NCBI GenBank assembly: GCA_021413925.1
Contig: JAIOPL010000026.1
Coordinates: 62,001-126,000, forward strand
DNA from: Verrucomicrobiota bacterium
Lineage (GTDB): Bacteria; Verrucomicrobiota; Verrucomicrobiia; Chthoniobacterales; UBA6821
Direction of reading: 5' to 3'
Length of the DNA stretch: 64,000 nucleotides
Both the position numbers and the translations under genes were made by a program. Within the stretch, counting starts at the first letter, position 1, and every line of letters starts with the position of its first letter. Of the stretch, positions 15,605 to 24,599 are shown piece after piece. The notes beneath the pieces are model-generated. The model was given only the letters and a program-made list of their open reading frames with translations. It was not told where the DNA came from and ran no database searches.

Positions 15605-17215
15605 TCAGTTTTTTGAATTCTTCACCTTCTCCAAAAACGCCTCCCACTGTGGCTGGATCTTATCTGGCAGGTATCTGCTCGAAATCTCATCTCCCCGTTT
15701 CTCGAGTCTCGCGCGGATGGCCTCCGCGTCAGGGCTATACAGAACCCGCTTGAGGCAATCGACGGTACTCCCAGTAGAGTAGGGGTCGAAGTACTCCGCT
15801 GCATCCTCGTAGATCTCTCGGTGCACCGGGATATCTGAGGCCAACGCGATGCCTCCGCTCCTCATCGCCTCGACTCCGCTGAAGTCAAATCCCTCCTGAA
15901 CGCTGGGGCAGACTGTTGCCGCTGCATGCCGGTAGAGAACCCGGAGATCAGGTGAGGGCACTTTATTAAGCATGAAGAGCTCCCCGCGGTCGATCCAAGT
16001 GCGTAGTTGCTTGACCATCGTCTGAAAGCCCCAGCCGAGGGTTCCCACAATCACCAGCTTAAGATCCGGATCAACTTCTTCCTTGAGGATTTCCCAGGCA
16101 GCGATGGCGCGTGAGTGGTTCTTGCGAGGCTCGACGGTGGAAACAACAAGCAGGTACTTGAACTCTTTCTGGAAGAGGTTTTGCTTAAAGAAATTCTCCT
16201 GCTCCCTCAAGTTGAAGAACTTAGGAAAGAGATCATACTCTTTTGTATCTGCATCATAGGCGGCAATCCTAGATCTTATAATCCCTCGAACCCTTTCAAA
16301 TGGGGTCTCCTCCTTGAAGTAATGTGGTGAGATGATGTTATGGATCGTCACGGCCCGATCCTCCACCTCGGGGTGTAGCTTGAGTAGATCCTGACGGGTG
16401 GCCTCGGAGACGCAGGCAAACCAGGCTCGGGACTTCACGTTGCCTTCCAGAGCATAGAGGTGGGTAGCCTGATGCTCGGAGACATCATTGATGGTATGAG
16501 GTAGGAAGATCGGGATGGTGTCGTGATAGCGCACGACCATCTTGGTCCTGCTCGACACTCGCGCAGGGTAAGGTGTCTGGGCGATGAAGATGTCGATATC
16601 CCCCAGATCAACTTTGGGGTAGATGGAATGGAACCACCAATTAAGACTAAAGAGGCCAGCCTTATGCATTCCATGCCATGATACGGTGAATATCTTGTAG
16701 TTAGCCTTGACGATCCGCTTGAAGTCACTGGAGGGAAGTGTCTTGGCAAAGATGGTTCTCCAGATGAAGTCCTCGAAGGACTCGGACTTAAACTCGGTTG
16801 TTTTGATCTTCGAATTCGTGATCAAGGATCCTTTCAACGCCAGAGACTCAGCGCGGCTCTTCCAATAATCCGCAATCCTTTCCACCCAACTTTTATAGGG
16901 CTTCTCCTTGAGCGAGATGATAACCTTCGAGTAGGTGCCGTAACGGCGTGAAGGATGCTTTTTCTTACCGAAGAGGGAAGCGGATTTTCTGGGAGTACCT
17001 CGGCTTAGATTAGAATGTGCACCACCTCCCTGCAGGAGGCCCTCGACTTCGAAACTATCCAGCTTGGAGATCATGGAGAAGAGGAGTCGGGTCTCCTGTG
17101 GGATGCCGGCATATCCATCAAAGGCAGGACGCATCTCGATGAGGATCTTGGTCTTCATTTCAGGAGGTGCTTCCTCCACGGAGGAAGGGGTAATTGCGCT
17201 GATGGATTGATGCAT
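15605..17215 (-). CDS. Glycosyltransferase family 4 (group 1)
   Basis: A GT-B glycosyltransferase of up to 536 residues. The C-terminal donor-binding half is typical: YLLVVSTVEPRKNHSRAIAA, LKLVIVGTLGWGF, then ATVCPSVQEGFDFSGVEAMR with the EGFD...E motif, and SGGIALASDIPVHREIYEDA. The N-terminal half has KILIEMRPAFDGYAGIPQET, a common opening for mannosyltransferase-like enzymes. The start is uncertain: ATG at 17215 or ATG at 17158, just before KTKILIEMRP. The open frame continues upstream to 17455, but that part shadows the kpsT-like gene. Confidence 0.85.
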   Translation of the reverse strand: MHQSISAITPSSVEEAPPEMKTKILIEMRPAFDGYAGIPQETRLLFSMISKLDSFEVEGLLQGGGAHSNLSRGTPRKSASLFGKKKHPSRRYGTYSKVIISLKEKPYKSWVERIADYWKSRAESLALKGSLITNSKIKTTEFKSESFEDFIWRTIFAKTLPSSDFKRIVKANYKIFTVSWHGMHKAGLFSLNWWFHSIYPKVDLGDIDIFIAQTPYPARVSSRTKMVVRYHDTIPIFLPHTINDVSEHQATHLYALEGNVKSRAWFACVSEATRQDLLKLHPEVEDRAVTIHNIISPHYFKEETPFERVRGIIRSRIAAYDADTKEYDLFPKFFNLREQENFFKQNLFQKEFKYLLVVSTVEPRKNHSRAIAAWEILKEEVDPDLKLVIVGTLGWGFQTMVKQLRTWIDRGELFMLNKVPSPDLRVLYRHAAATVCPSVQEGFDFSGVEAMRSGGIALASDIPVHREIYEDAAEYFDPYSTGSTVDCLKRVLYSPDAEAIRARLEKRGDEISSRYLPDKIQPQWEAFLEKVKNSKN

Positions 17216-17277
17216 AAAGGTTAGGCGGGAGGTTGGAGCTAGGAGTTTGGAGCGGGGTGCTGTAAGCCGGGTGCCGA

Positions 17278-17934
17278 TCACTCGTGAGCGTGGCGGTGGT
17301 AGAAGTCGTATCCCTCGTCGAGGTCTTCGAATCGGTGAAGCACTCCCTGGACCAGGACGCCCAGATGGGTGCAGGTATTGCGAATCTGGTCCTCGTGGTG
17401 CGAGACGACGATAAGGGAGCGGTCGGCCCGCTTGACCATCAGCTCCTCGTGGCATTTCTGCGTGAAGCGCCTGTCCCCCACGGTCATCACCTCGTCGATG
17501 AGGTAGCAGTCGAACTCCACGGCCATCGAGATGGCAAATGCCAGTCGGGCCTGCATCCCGGATGAGTAGGTGCCGACGGGCTCGCGGAAGTAGCGGCCCA
17601 GCTCGGAGAAGTCCTCGACGAAAGGGATCTTGTCCTCGATCGACCTGCCGTAGACGCGGCAGATGAACTTGAGGTTATCAAGTCCGGTCAGCTGTCCCTG
17701 AAAGGCTCCCCCGAAGGCCAGCGGCCAGGAGAGGCTCATTCCACGGTAGATCTCCCCGCTGGTTGGGGCCTCCGCTCCCCCAATGAGGCGGATGAGGGTG
17801 GACTTCCCGGCACCATTGCGACCCAGAAACCCGATCTTCTCGCCCCGCTCGATCCTGAAGGTGATCCTATCGAGGACCGTGCGCTCCCCTCCACGAACGG
17901 GATACTTTTTTGTGACTTCCCTAAGCTCGATCAT
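17278..17934 (-). CDS. kpsT: Capsule exporter ATPase, KpsT-like
   Basis: The 218-residue ATPase of an ABC-2 polysaccharide exporter. The Walker A is GRNGAGKST (38-46), the signature is [20 protein letters not shown], Walker B is [12 protein letters not shown] and the switch is VVSHHED. The YSSGM form and the short length without a C-terminal carbohydrate-binding domain match KpsT, CtrD and BexA, not Wzt of O antigens. It drives export of the finished, lipid-linked capsule chain with the permease encoded 11 bp upstream. Confidence 0.93.
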   Translation of the reverse strand: MIELREVTKKYPVRGGERTVLDRITFRIERGEKIGFLGRNGAGKSTLIRLIGGAEAPTSGEIYRGMSLSWPLAFGGAFQGQLTGLDNLKFICRVYGRSIEDKIPFVEDFSELGRYFREPVGTYSSGMQARLAFAISMAVEFDCYLIDEVMTVGDRRFTQKCHEELMVKRADRSLIVVSHHEDQIRNTCTHLGVLVQGVLHRFEDLDEGYDFYHRHAHE

Positions 17935-17945
17935 GCGAACTCGCG

Positions 17946-18758
17946 TCAGTGATAGGTCTCTGTGTATCCCCTGATCGACCTGATCTGAAGCAGCCCCAGA
18001 AAAAGCAACACGATGCTGGCGAGATACTCGTAGGAGAGATCATAATAAGGGGTGAATTTATCCCCGAAGTAACCGTCCCTGAGGCACTCCGCCCCATGAA
18101 CGATCGGGAACCAGAGGAGCATTTCACGGAATTTGGGGGGGACGGATTGCATGAGCAGGGCAGCCCCGGCGATGCCTCCCAGAATGTAGGAGAAGGGATG
18201 CCAGACGTGATCGACCCATTCGTGTTTGGTGGCGATCGATCCGATAAAAAAGCCGAGGCCAATTCCAAAGCAAGCCGTTGCCATCCAGCCGTTCAGAGCC
18301 GTCAGGGGATCCCGTGGCGGCGGCATGAGTCCGATCCACGAGAAGATGATCGTCAAGGTCACCAAGGAGAAGGTGATGGCGCTGATCTGGAGGATGATGC
18401 GTGCCAGGAACAGATCGACGATCCGTACATTGCGGTGGTAGAGCAGGGGGACATTCATTTTTACCGCCGACGCCGCCGTGCTGGGCATGTTGCGGTAGAG
18501 AATGAGGGTGGAGTATCCCGTCAGAGCAAAGGCGGCGATGGGGATGTCAGCACCTCCCTCGCTGACTCCCCGCAAGCTCCAGGCCAGCGTGATGCCAACC
18601 GTTAGGATCATCGGCATGACGAAGATCCATGCAAATCCCAGCCCATGCCGTCCAAACATGGTGATCATCTCGCGCATCATGAGCGCCCAGATGACTCGGC
18701 AATGGATCGCGAAGGACTCGGGGAGGGAGCAGGCCGCAGGGGCGGAAGAGGAAGACAT
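17946..18758 (-). CDS. kpsM: Capsule exporter permease, KpsM-like
   Basis: A 270-residue ABC-2 type permease with six expected membrane segments. [20 protein letters not shown] is the typical cytoplasmic approach to the first segment (KpsM/CtrC/BexB), and [20 protein letters not shown] with [17 protein letters not shown] is the family signature. It pairs with the ATPase just downstream. Close spacing of the two genes suggests one transcript. Homology to KpsM indicates export of capsule across the inner membrane to the KpsE and outer-membrane proteins encoded upstream. Confidence 0.92.
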   Translation of the reverse strand: MSSSSAPAACSLPESFAIHCRVIWALMMREMITMFGRHGLGFAWIFVMPMILTVGITLAWSLRGVSEGGADIPIAAFALTGYSTLILYRNMPSTAASAVKMNVPLLYHRNVRIVDLFLARIILQISAITFSLVTLTIIFSWIGLMPPPRDPLTALNGWMATACFGIGLGFFIGSIATKHEWVDHVWHPFSYILGGIAGAALLMQSVPPKFREMLLWFPIVHGAECLRDGYFGDKFTPYYDLSYEYLASIVLLFLGLLQIRSIRGYTETYH

Positions 18759-18851
18759 GAGGGATGAAAGCTGAGACCTGATACCTGAGTAAGAGCTTAA
18801 AGCGCGAAGGCTAAAGGGGGAGTCGAAGGCCGAGAAATCATGGTTATGATT

Positions 18852-20015
18852 TCAAAAGGAGTTGGCAGCTAGAAGATGGGCGGTGGGAGGAAGAGCTGTT
18901 CGAGGGGAACAGTGCTTCTCATAAATTTCCCTCAGTCTCTTGGCATACCGGGCACCGACGGTAGCGGGACTGAAGTCGTAAGCTCCCACTGAAACATCAC
19001 GGGGATGCCTGCGGATCTCGCGCATGAGCTTTGCTGCATGATCTAGATCGGGCTCAGCCCATGTCTGCCCTTCTCCGTGGAAGTATTCCCCTGGTTTCAC
19101 GGGAACCATCCGGTGACGCACCAGGGCGACCCTTGGCTCAAGGCAAAAGTCCATGTTGCCCGACCATCCGGTGGCAATAAGCTGCTTTCCGAGGAGGAGT
19201 GCCTCGGTAATGCCACGTCCGAATCCCTCGGCCCGATGGAGGGAGACGTAGCAGTCGCAACATTGCATCAATGAAAGCACCTCGGGTCGTCGCATGGATT
19301 GCTCGATGAGATGAATGCGCGAGTCACTCTCTGCCATCCAGCGGAGTTTGAGACAGTCAAACCGGAGCGTCTTGGCATGGTTAACTTTCAGCACTAGACC
19401 GACTTCTTCCTTTGTTTCGGATGGAAAGGCCGATTGGAATGCCTTGATCAGGCCAAAGGGGTTCTTGCGGGCGGTCTTGGAATGCAGGTCAAACGAGAAG
19501 TGGAAGAGGTACGCATCCTCAGGAAGGTCGAAAGCCCGACGGTCCACTGGGGCAACGTTTTGCACACTGACAGGGAGCCCCATCCGGTGGACCGGCCCGG
19601 GGAAGGATCGATAGGAGTCTGCTGTATGGGAACTGATTCCCCAGATCTCGTTGATGCACTGGTAGGCAGGGCGCCAACGCTCTGGCCACTCGGGCAGCTC
19701 CCAAGGCCAGAGCCCGATGGCATAGCGCCCCTGTGTCAATCCACTGCCCTGCTTGGACAGGAACTGTGCTGTCTTGAAGCCATTCTGGCAAAAGACATTG
19801 AATCCATAAAGGGGTCGGTCGGAGATCCACTTCCCAGCAGTGGAATCATTTTGTGAAAAACCTTTGCCGAGCCCCACATCAAGAATGCAAAAGGGCACTT
19901 CGTTTGCTCTCAGAGCCTCCGCCACTTGGCGGATATCCTCGCCAAGGCCCATCTCCGCCCTTGGATAACCGATGAGGTTGACTCCGAATGGGTAAGATGG
20001 AGCTGAAAGCGACAA
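18852..20015 (-). CDS. Glycosyltransferase family 4, capsule locus
   Basis: A 387-residue GT-B enzyme. PFGVNLIGYPRAEMGLGEDI is a typical opening for a family of bacterial surface-polysaccharide glycosyltransferases, with YAIGLWPWELPEWPERW next. The donor half has VGLVLKVNHAKTL, CCDCYVSLHRAEGFGRGITE with the EGFG...E motif, and LIATGWSGNMDFC. The only sensible start is a TTG at 20015, since no ATG lies before the conserved opening. The sugar donor is unknown. A 225-bp spacer separates it from the KpsE-like gene. Confidence 0.84.
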   Translation of the reverse strand: MSLSAPSYPFGVNLIGYPRAEMGLGEDIRQVAEALRANEVPFCILDVGLGKGFSQNDSTAGKWISDRPLYGFNVFCQNGFKTAQFLSKQGSGLTQGRYAIGLWPWELPEWPERWRPAYQCINEIWGISSHTADSYRSFPGPVHRMGLPVSVQNVAPVDRRAFDLPEDAYLFHFSFDLHSKTARKNPFGLIKAFQSAFPSETKEEVGLVLKVNHAKTLRFDCLKLRWMAESDSRIHLIEQSMRRPEVLSLMQCCDCYVSLHRAEGFGRGITEALLLGKQLIATGWSGNMDFCLEPRVALVRHRMVPVKPGEYFHGEGQTWAEPDLDHAAKLMREIRRHPRDVSVGAYDFSPATVGARYAKRLREIYEKHCSPRTALPPTAHLLAANSF

Positions 20016-20168
20016 AAGAGGTGAAAAGTAGGAAAATAAAAAGTTAAAGGACCGATGGATCGCCGGGCTAATAGTCTAACAGCATTGACGCCACTTCCTC
20101 CCGGAAGCAGTGGCGCCCCTATGGGGCTGTTCGCGTCGCTCGCAGTCTACCGCGCTCCATCCCTGAAG

Positions 20169-20202
20169 CTTGGTTCAGCCTAAACACCTGGGCTCAGCCA
20201 AG
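20169..20202. repeat. Imperfect hairpin between the KpsE-like gene and a glycosyltransferase
   Basis: CTTGGTTCAGCC (20169-20180) and GGCTCAGCCAAG (20191-20202) form a 12-bp stem with two mismatches and a 10-nt loop. It lies in the 225-bp spacer inside the minus-strand capsule operon and could attenuate transcription or stabilise an mRNA end. There is no T-run after it on the minus strand, so it is not a classic terminator. Confidence 0.35.
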
Positions 20203-20240
20203 ATCTGTTTTAGCCTTTATACTTTAGCCTTTCGCTTTTC

Positions 20241-21302
20241 CTAATGCTGATGCTCTTTCACCCCGGCGATGAAGAGGCTCCAGACGCCCCAAAGAAGCAG
20301 ACCCACGGCCAGCACGGAAATGATGCTTTTGATTCTGTTGGGTTCTATGGCCACATCGGGCAGGTGCGGCTGAGAGACGACTTCCAGGTACAGATCCTGA
20401 CGCTGCGCCTGATCTCTAGCCATCTGCAAAGAGGCCATGGTGGAGGCCAGCTGTGATTTGGCAAACTCGCGGTCGAGCAGTAGGAGTTGGTATTGCGAAT
20501 CCTTCGCGGAGAGGGATAGATCCTGGGACGCAACCTTCGCTGCTTCTTCGGTCATTTTGCCTGATGCTTCCTTCACATGACGCTGGGCACCCTCGACCTC
20601 TTTGAGAGCGTATCCGATGGTGTTGTTGCGTGCCCGTTCGTTGAGTTTGTTCACCAGCTTCTCCGCCGCATCGAGCAGTAGCATGTTTATTTCCAGTGAC
20701 TGCTTGGCCGTGAACCCCTTCACGCTCAGGGTGCAGAGGCTGGACTTTTCATCCGCATTCACCGCCACGTGCTTTTTGTAGTAGGGGTAGAAATATTCGA
20801 ACTTTCTCCCAAAGCCGAGGGGGGCAAACCTTTGGATAGGATCGATCCTCCAGCTGGACCAGAGCCTCATGAGGTTCATGCTCTCATCAAGCTCCTTCAG
20901 GGCATCCCGTGACGTGATGTACTCACTGACTGCGGACACATTATCGGATGACTGGCCGATGGATCCCAATCCTGTCTTCTGAAGCATGGCTCCGATACCG
21001 GAGGGGGCGACCTGCTGGCTCTGGCTATGAATAACGAATGTGGATTCGGTTACATAAACATCACTGGCAATCAAGCCGTAGTAGACCAAGGCCAAGGCGG
21101 AGGGGAGAACAACGATCAGCGCGAAGGAGGGTCTTGCCCCGAGTTGCTCGCGAGCCAGCAGGATCAGGGCTCCCGGGGACTCAACCCTCCATTTCTCAGG
21201 CAGTCTCGCCATCAGCCATGAGAAAGTCTTTTGAACGACCCCCATCGCCCTCTGATGCAGTGACCCCAGTTGCGGGTGGAGTTTTTTCATATCTTGGATC
21301 AT
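20241..21302 (-). CDS. kpsE: Capsule export inner-membrane protein, KpsE-like
   Basis: A protein of about 353 residues of the KpsE/CtrB/BexC family (polysaccharide co-polymerase type 3), which links the ABC exporter to the outer-membrane channel. A first membrane segment (FALIVVLPSALALVYYGLIA) is followed by a periplasmic domain with VTESTFVIHSQSQQ, ITSRDALKELDESM and a coiled-coil region rich in Ala, Lys and Glu; a second membrane segment (IISVLAVGLLLWGVWSLFI) closes the protein. The start may be the ATG at 21302 or a TTG at 21332. It follows the outer-membrane export gene closely. Confidence 0.9.
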   Translation of the reverse strand: MIQDMKKLHPQLGSLHQRAMGVVQKTFSWLMARLPEKWRVESPGALILLAREQLGARPSFALIVVLPSALALVYYGLIASDVYVTESTFVIHSQSQQVAPSGIGAMLQKTGLGSIGQSSDNVSAVSEYITSRDALKELDESMNLMRLWSSWRIDPIQRFAPLGFGRKFEYFYPYYKKHVAVNADEKSSLCTLSVKGFTAKQSLEINMLLLDAAEKLVNKLNERARNNTIGYALKEVEGAQRHVKEASGKMTEEAAKVASQDLSLSAKDSQYQLLLLDREFAKSQLASTMASLQMARDQAQRQDLYLEVVSQPHLPDVAIEPNRIKSIISVLAVGLLLWGVWSLFIAGVKEHQH

Positions 21303-21359
21303 CTGAGCGACCAAACAATCGAAATCACGCAATGTCTTGAACGGATCAGAGAGCGATCG

Positions 21360-22571
21360 TTATTGGGAGAGGGTCTTCACTGCACCCACTCCTGCGGTTG
21401 CGGAAAGCCCAGTGACTGCGGGTGCCGTCAGCGCACCGATCACTCCCATAACCTTCTGGAAGCCGATAATCCCAGCATTGCCAACGTAAACGAGATCCTT
21501 GTCCTTGAGACAGAATTGCTTGGCCTTAAAAAACCCTCCCGCATCGCGGAGGTTGAGATGGTAGATAACGGGCTGGGGAGTTGATCCGTCCCGATCCGTC
21601 CGAAGGCCCAGCCTGTGGAGTACTTCGGGTGATTCCAGGCGATAGACGAATACCCCTCCGGGGTTGGCCCGGTTGTCATCCAATCCGTTGGATCCGGCAA
21701 TTGCCTCCAGAATGGTGAACTGTTCATGAGGGAATGGACGCAGGGTTTGTCCAGTAGCCCCCAAGGTCTGGTAGCTCCATGAATTGACCTTCACGGAAAG
21801 TATATCTCCAGACTTGAGAAAGATATCTGTGGCGGGGTTACGAAGAGCCGTCGAAAGGTTTCCGGAGAATGTATGGCCGCCGCGGATTACCGTGTAATCC
21901 GTCTCAAAATCGCGTCCCGTGCCTCCTCCAACCTGGGCAATGGCGTCGGCAACGCGAAGTCCAGGAAGGGGAACACGCACACGCTGGGACTGCTTCACAT
22001 CGCCGGTGACGGTGACCAGATCACTGCCAACCCTATCGTTCATCGTGACGATGGCGTAGGGATTGAAGGCCATCCCCTTCATGCGCTCCGCAATCTCAGC
22101 TTCCACTTCGGAAGGGGCCTTGCCCGTGACCTTGATCCTGCCGACGTACGGGACGGTGATGGACTCGCCCTGATCCACGATTTGGCTGGGCACTGAGGTG
22201 CCAATCGAGACCCCTCCCTCCTTCCCGGGCATGCTTGGGGATGAGGGTGCCAGGGTCGTTCCTCCGCTGAAAAGCCCCCCTCCCGTGGTGTATATGGCGA
22301 CGTTGATCACGTCGCCGATGGAGATTTTCTGCGTTGCAGGGGCCTGCTGAGATGCCTCCGAGCATGCTTTATTGACACACTTGATCCCGGAATCTCGCAA
22401 AACATCAAGCACATGATCGTTGACTGACAGCAGAGTGAACTTTCCGGAAGGCAGTGAGTTTTCTTTCTTTCCGGCGGAGAGGATTTTGGAGGTTGAGGGA
22501 CCGGCGACAGGCAATGAACCGCAGGCCGTGAGCAAGAGGCTAAGGGAGATGGAGAGATACGCTTTGTTCAT
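21360..22571 (-). CDS. Polysaccharide export outer-membrane lipoprotein (OPX family)
   Basis: A 403-residue outer-membrane lipoprotein of the Wza/CtrA/KpsD family. The lipobox is LLLTAC with Cys17. The poly-export domain begins near ISIGDVINVAIYTTGG and includes SITVPYVGRIKVTGKAPSEV with the later NPYAIVTMND; SLBB-type units follow (VTVTGDVKQSQRVRVPLPGL; FTILEAIAGSNGLDD), and a membrane-spanning C-terminal stretch may form the pore. It is the first gene of the capsule locus, after a 208-bp AT-rich spacer that probably holds the operon promoter. Confidence 0.92.
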   Translation of the reverse strand: MNKAYLSISLSLLLTACGSLPVAGPSTSKILSAGKKENSLPSGKFTLLSVNDHVLDVLRDSGIKCVNKACSEASQQAPATQKISIGDVINVAIYTTGGGLFSGGTTLAPSSPSMPGKEGGVSIGTSVPSQIVDQGESITVPYVGRIKVTGKAPSEVEAEIAERMKGMAFNPYAIVTMNDRVGSDLVTVTGDVKQSQRVRVPLPGLRVADAIAQVGGGTGRDFETDYTVIRGGHTFSGNLSTALRNPATDIFLKSGDILSVKVNSWSYQTLGATGQTLRPFPHEQFTILEAIAGSNGLDDNRANPGGVFVYRLESPEVLHRLGLRTDRDGSTPQPVIYHLNLRDAGGFFKAKQFCLKDKDLVYVGNAGIIGFQKVMGVIGALTAPAVTGLSATAGVGAVKTLSQ

Positions 22572-22734
22572 ATGATTTAGAGCCGTTCAAGGTATGCTGC
22601 CGCCCTTGGCCAAACCGTATTGGAAAGATCGGATGGCCTTAGCATTTTCCCTTTTTGAAGAGTGGTAAGCTCTGTATTTTCTGGTTTAAACAAACTGACT
22701 AATGTCTATTAGATATTTGTTAATAAAAATTTAA

Positions 22735-22749
22735 CGATATTTTATATCG
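22735..22749 (-). promoter_or_regulatory. CGATAT palindrome in the spacer upstream of the capsule operon
   Basis: CGATAT (22735-22740) and ATATCG (22744-22749) form a perfect 6-bp dyad about 165 bp before the first capsule gene and 31 bp beyond the RHH gene at 22780. On the minus strand it is followed by an AT-rich run with TTTTT, so it might be a weak terminator for the RHH gene, or an operator for the capsule operon. The role cannot be decided from sequence. Confidence 0.35.
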
Positions 22750-22779
22750 CTCCAAATAAACGGAGAGACACTTCACTAA

Positions 22780-22989
22780 CTACTCAATAGTGGGAGTAGT
22801 CTCCTTGGAATCGCGAGTTGTATCAGACCGCAAAAGGGTCAAGCCATGACTGATCGCCTGTTGGATCATCCTATCCAAGGGCACACTATTACCATTTGCC
22901 ACGGCGCGTAGTTTCTCCACAGCCTCCTCCTCTATCTCCAAGTGGATCATCCCAGAGTTCGAATCAGAAGATGCTTGTTCATTATTCAT
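22780..22989 (-). CDS. RHH-like small protein
   Basis: A 69-residue protein. GMIHLEIEEEAVEKLRAVAN and SVPLDRMIQQAISHGLTLLR give a strand and two helices, consistent with a ribbon-helix-helix regulator. Both termini are polar. It diverges from another RHH gene at 23088, with two copies of a 16-bp direct repeat in the shared spacer. It lies upstream of the capsule operon on the same strand and could regulate it, but there is no direct evidence. No toxin gene is adjacent. Confidence 0.65.
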   Translation of the reverse strand: MNNEQASSDSNSGMIHLEIEEEAVEKLRAVANGNSVPLDRMIQQAISHGLTLLRSDTTRDSKETTPTIE

Positions 22990-23024
22990 CAGAAGAGATA
23001 CAGTGTATTGCTAATTGTGCATTT

Positions 23025-23075
23025 CTAGTGGTTTCGACTATTTACAGCAAGAGAATTCTCTAGCGGAATCGACTA
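23025..23075. promoter_or_regulatory. Two 16-bp direct repeats in a divergent RHH spacer
   Basis: CTAGTGGTTTCGACTA (23025-23040) and CTAGCGGAATCGACTA (23060-23075) match at 13 of 16 positions, with starts 35 bp apart. They lie between the divergent genes at 22989 and 23088. Such paired sites are typical operators for RHH proteins that bind as dimers of dimers, so they may mediate autoregulation of one or both genes. Confidence 0.5.
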
Positions 23076-23087
23076 GATTGTGGATAA

Positions 23088-23366
23088 ATGTTTGACATGA
23101 AACGAAATGCGACATTCTCGGTAAACCTCGAACCAGAACTGAATGAGCGTCTGCGGAAAGCCTCTGATGAATCGGGGGTTGCGATCAGCTCAATCGCTCG
23201 GGCGGCAATTCTGGCGGCGATTGAGTTTTACGAGGAGCACGGGTTCTTCACTATGCCAGTGAAGTTTCAATCGTTTTCGGTTCAAAAGGTAAAAGAGGGA
23301 GAAGTTCCCATGACTACCCTGCGTTCACAAAAAGCATCACTTCCCCACCCTGATCAATCGTTATAA
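23088..23366 (+). CDS. Ribbon-helix-helix protein
   Basis: A 92-residue protein. KRNATFSVNLEPELNERLRK is the strand and first helix of an RHH fold, and GVAISSIARAAILAAIEFYE the second helix. A basic and polar C-terminal extension of about 40 residues follows. It starts with an ATG 12 bp after the second direct repeat, fitting autoregulation. Another RHH-like gene diverges from it and an unrecognised gene follows on the same strand after 59 bp. Function beyond DNA binding cannot be inferred. Confidence 0.7.
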   Translation: MFDMKRNATFSVNLEPELNERLRKASDESGVAISSIARAAILAAIEFYEEHGFFTMPVKFQSFSVQKVKEGEVPMTTLRSQKASLPHPDQSL

Positions 23367-23425
23367 CATAGGCTTAATGTTCATCCCTCACTAAGAAGCA
23401 TAGGACACTCTGCGACCTAGTAACC

Positions 23426-23827
23426 GTGGTAGATTTAATGATGATGAATTCCAAATTGAACCACACCTGCGATCCCTCGACGGATCAGCTCCTTATGAGC
23501 ATTGGCGGAATACCGGACGGGAATGGCGAACTTCTGGACATCCACGAATCGCTTTATCACTCCGAGGCATCAGGGTTTTATCTGCAAAGAGTCATTAATC
23601 AGGCGAGAAGAGGTGAGATTTGGAAAATCGCCCAACTTGATGAAAACGGCCACGAAGGCGCTTCTGAAGAGACCCGGTTTCACCATGAAATCGAGCCGCT
23701 GAGCAATGAACAGGTGATCCGCTATATCATTGAGATTTATGTTCCAGAAATCAGCGGTCTGAAGCAGACTGCCCACCTAGCGCTGGATAGGGCTGGAATA
23801 GGACCTCTCTTGAGGCGGCACGCGTAA
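23426..23827 (+). CDS. Hypothetical protein, unrecognised
   Basis: A protein of up to 133 residues that I do not recognise. It is mainly polar and acidic, predicted soluble, with FYLQRVINQARRGEIWKIAQ and EQVIRYIIEIYVPEISGLKQ as likely helices. The start may be the GTG at 23426 or any of three ATGs at 23438, 23441 and 23444. It follows an RHH gene on the same strand. That arrangement is like an antitoxin-toxin pair, but no toxin family signature is visible. Confidence that it is coding comes from its length and context only. Confidence 0.5.
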   Translation: MVDLMMMNSKLNHTCDPSTDQLLMSIGGIPDGNGELLDIHESLYHSEASGFYLQRVINQARRGEIWKIAQLDENGHEGASEETRFHHEIEPLSNEQVIRYIIEIYVPEISGLKQTAHLALDRAGIGPLLRRHA

Positions 23828-23900
23828 CTCTGGTTGCCGGGAATTTCAATTCAGGCGCATCACTTACAGGATGCACGTTCGGATGCTTTGCCCCTTTTAG

Positions 23901-24092
23901 TTACCGAGTTGCCAGAATCGAGAGGCCTGTGCTGATGGCCTGTGTCACAATATGTTCGGGAGGCATCTCTGTCAGCATCGCGGCCTTGAGAATCTTTTTG
24001 CCTGTATCATTTGAGACAACGATTCGTATTTTCCCTGATTTTGCTTTTGCTTTTCCCTTCTTGTCATCCGGAGTTTTCTTTGAAGGGCTCAT
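23901..24092 (-). CDS. Small basic RHH-like protein
   Basis: A 63-residue protein. A Lys-rich N-terminus (SPSKKTPDDKKGKAKAKSGK) precedes KIRIVVSNDTGKKILKAAML and a second helix PEHIVTQAISTGLSILATR, compatible with an RHH fold. I chose the ATG at 24092; the frame runs further upstream to 24191 but that part overlaps the divergent gene and is not RHH-like. The spacer to the divergent gene at 24176 has the palindrome TTTGGCCAAA. Confidence 0.6.
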   Translation of the reverse strand: MSPSKKTPDDKKGKAKAKSGKIRIVVSNDTGKKILKAAMLTEMPPEHIVTQAISTGLSILATR

Positions 24093-24136
24093 GATAGTGT
24101 TTCTGGTATTTATTGCCAGACATGTCAACACAATCG

Positions 24137-24146
24137 TTTGGCCAAA
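24137..24146. promoter_or_regulatory. TTTGGCCAAA palindrome flanked by ACAATCG repeats
   Basis: The perfect 10-bp palindrome TTTGGCCAAA sits between two ACAATCG copies in the 83-bp spacer between divergent small RHH genes (24092 and 24176). A regulator site is plausible. Confidence 0.35.
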
Positions 24147-24175
24147 ACAATCGGTCTGATGAATGATTTTTCCAC

Positions 24176-24493
24176 GTGAAGGACAAACCACAGAAACTCA
24201 GGATTAAAAAACCCTCTTCAGGGACGACTGTCGCAGTCCACTTGCCGGAGAATCTTCAAGCGCGCATTAATGCTGCAGCCAGCAAAAGCGGGCTCTCAAA
24301 ACAGGACTTCTACCGGATCTGCCTGGAAATCGGGATGATCTTCTGGGATGAAGCGGGATCCATCGCCTTCACCCTCCATGATGCAGGAAAAAATCCGGAC
24401 TCAATTACCAAGGTGCGTTCCATCTGCCGTGACTATGGCCTCTACCTCCCGGAGGAAGTTACCGCGCTGAGGGCTGCTGAAAAATCAGAATAA
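24176..24493 (+). CDS. RHH-domain protein
   Basis: A 105-residue protein with a GTG start. A basic lead (KDKPQKLRIKK) is followed by TTVAVHLPENLQARINAAAS and SGLSKQDFYRICLEIGMIFW, an RHH strand with two helices. The C-terminal half (KVRSICRDYGLYLPEEVTAL) is an extra helical part that may bind a partner. It is the fourth RHH-type gene in this 1.7-kb cluster. No toxin or secretion gene is attached. Target unknown. Confidence 0.65.
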   Translation: MKDKPQKLRIKKPSSGTTVAVHLPENLQARINAAASKSGLSKQDFYRICLEIGMIFWDEAGSIAFTLHDAGKNPDSITKVRSICRDYGLYLPEEVTALRAAEKSE

Positions 24494-24599
24494 ACCAGGT
24501 TTTTGCAATGGAATCATGACAAGAGATCTGGAGCGTTAGCCGGAATGGTGACGTGAAGTGGAGGGAGAAAAAATAAGCTTAAAATCAGCCTTGGGTCGT

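Noticed and set aside
23426-23827. Toxin of a toxin-antitoxin pair with the preceding RHH gene
   Set aside because: Position is suggestive, but no toxin family motif is visible, so left as hypothetical.
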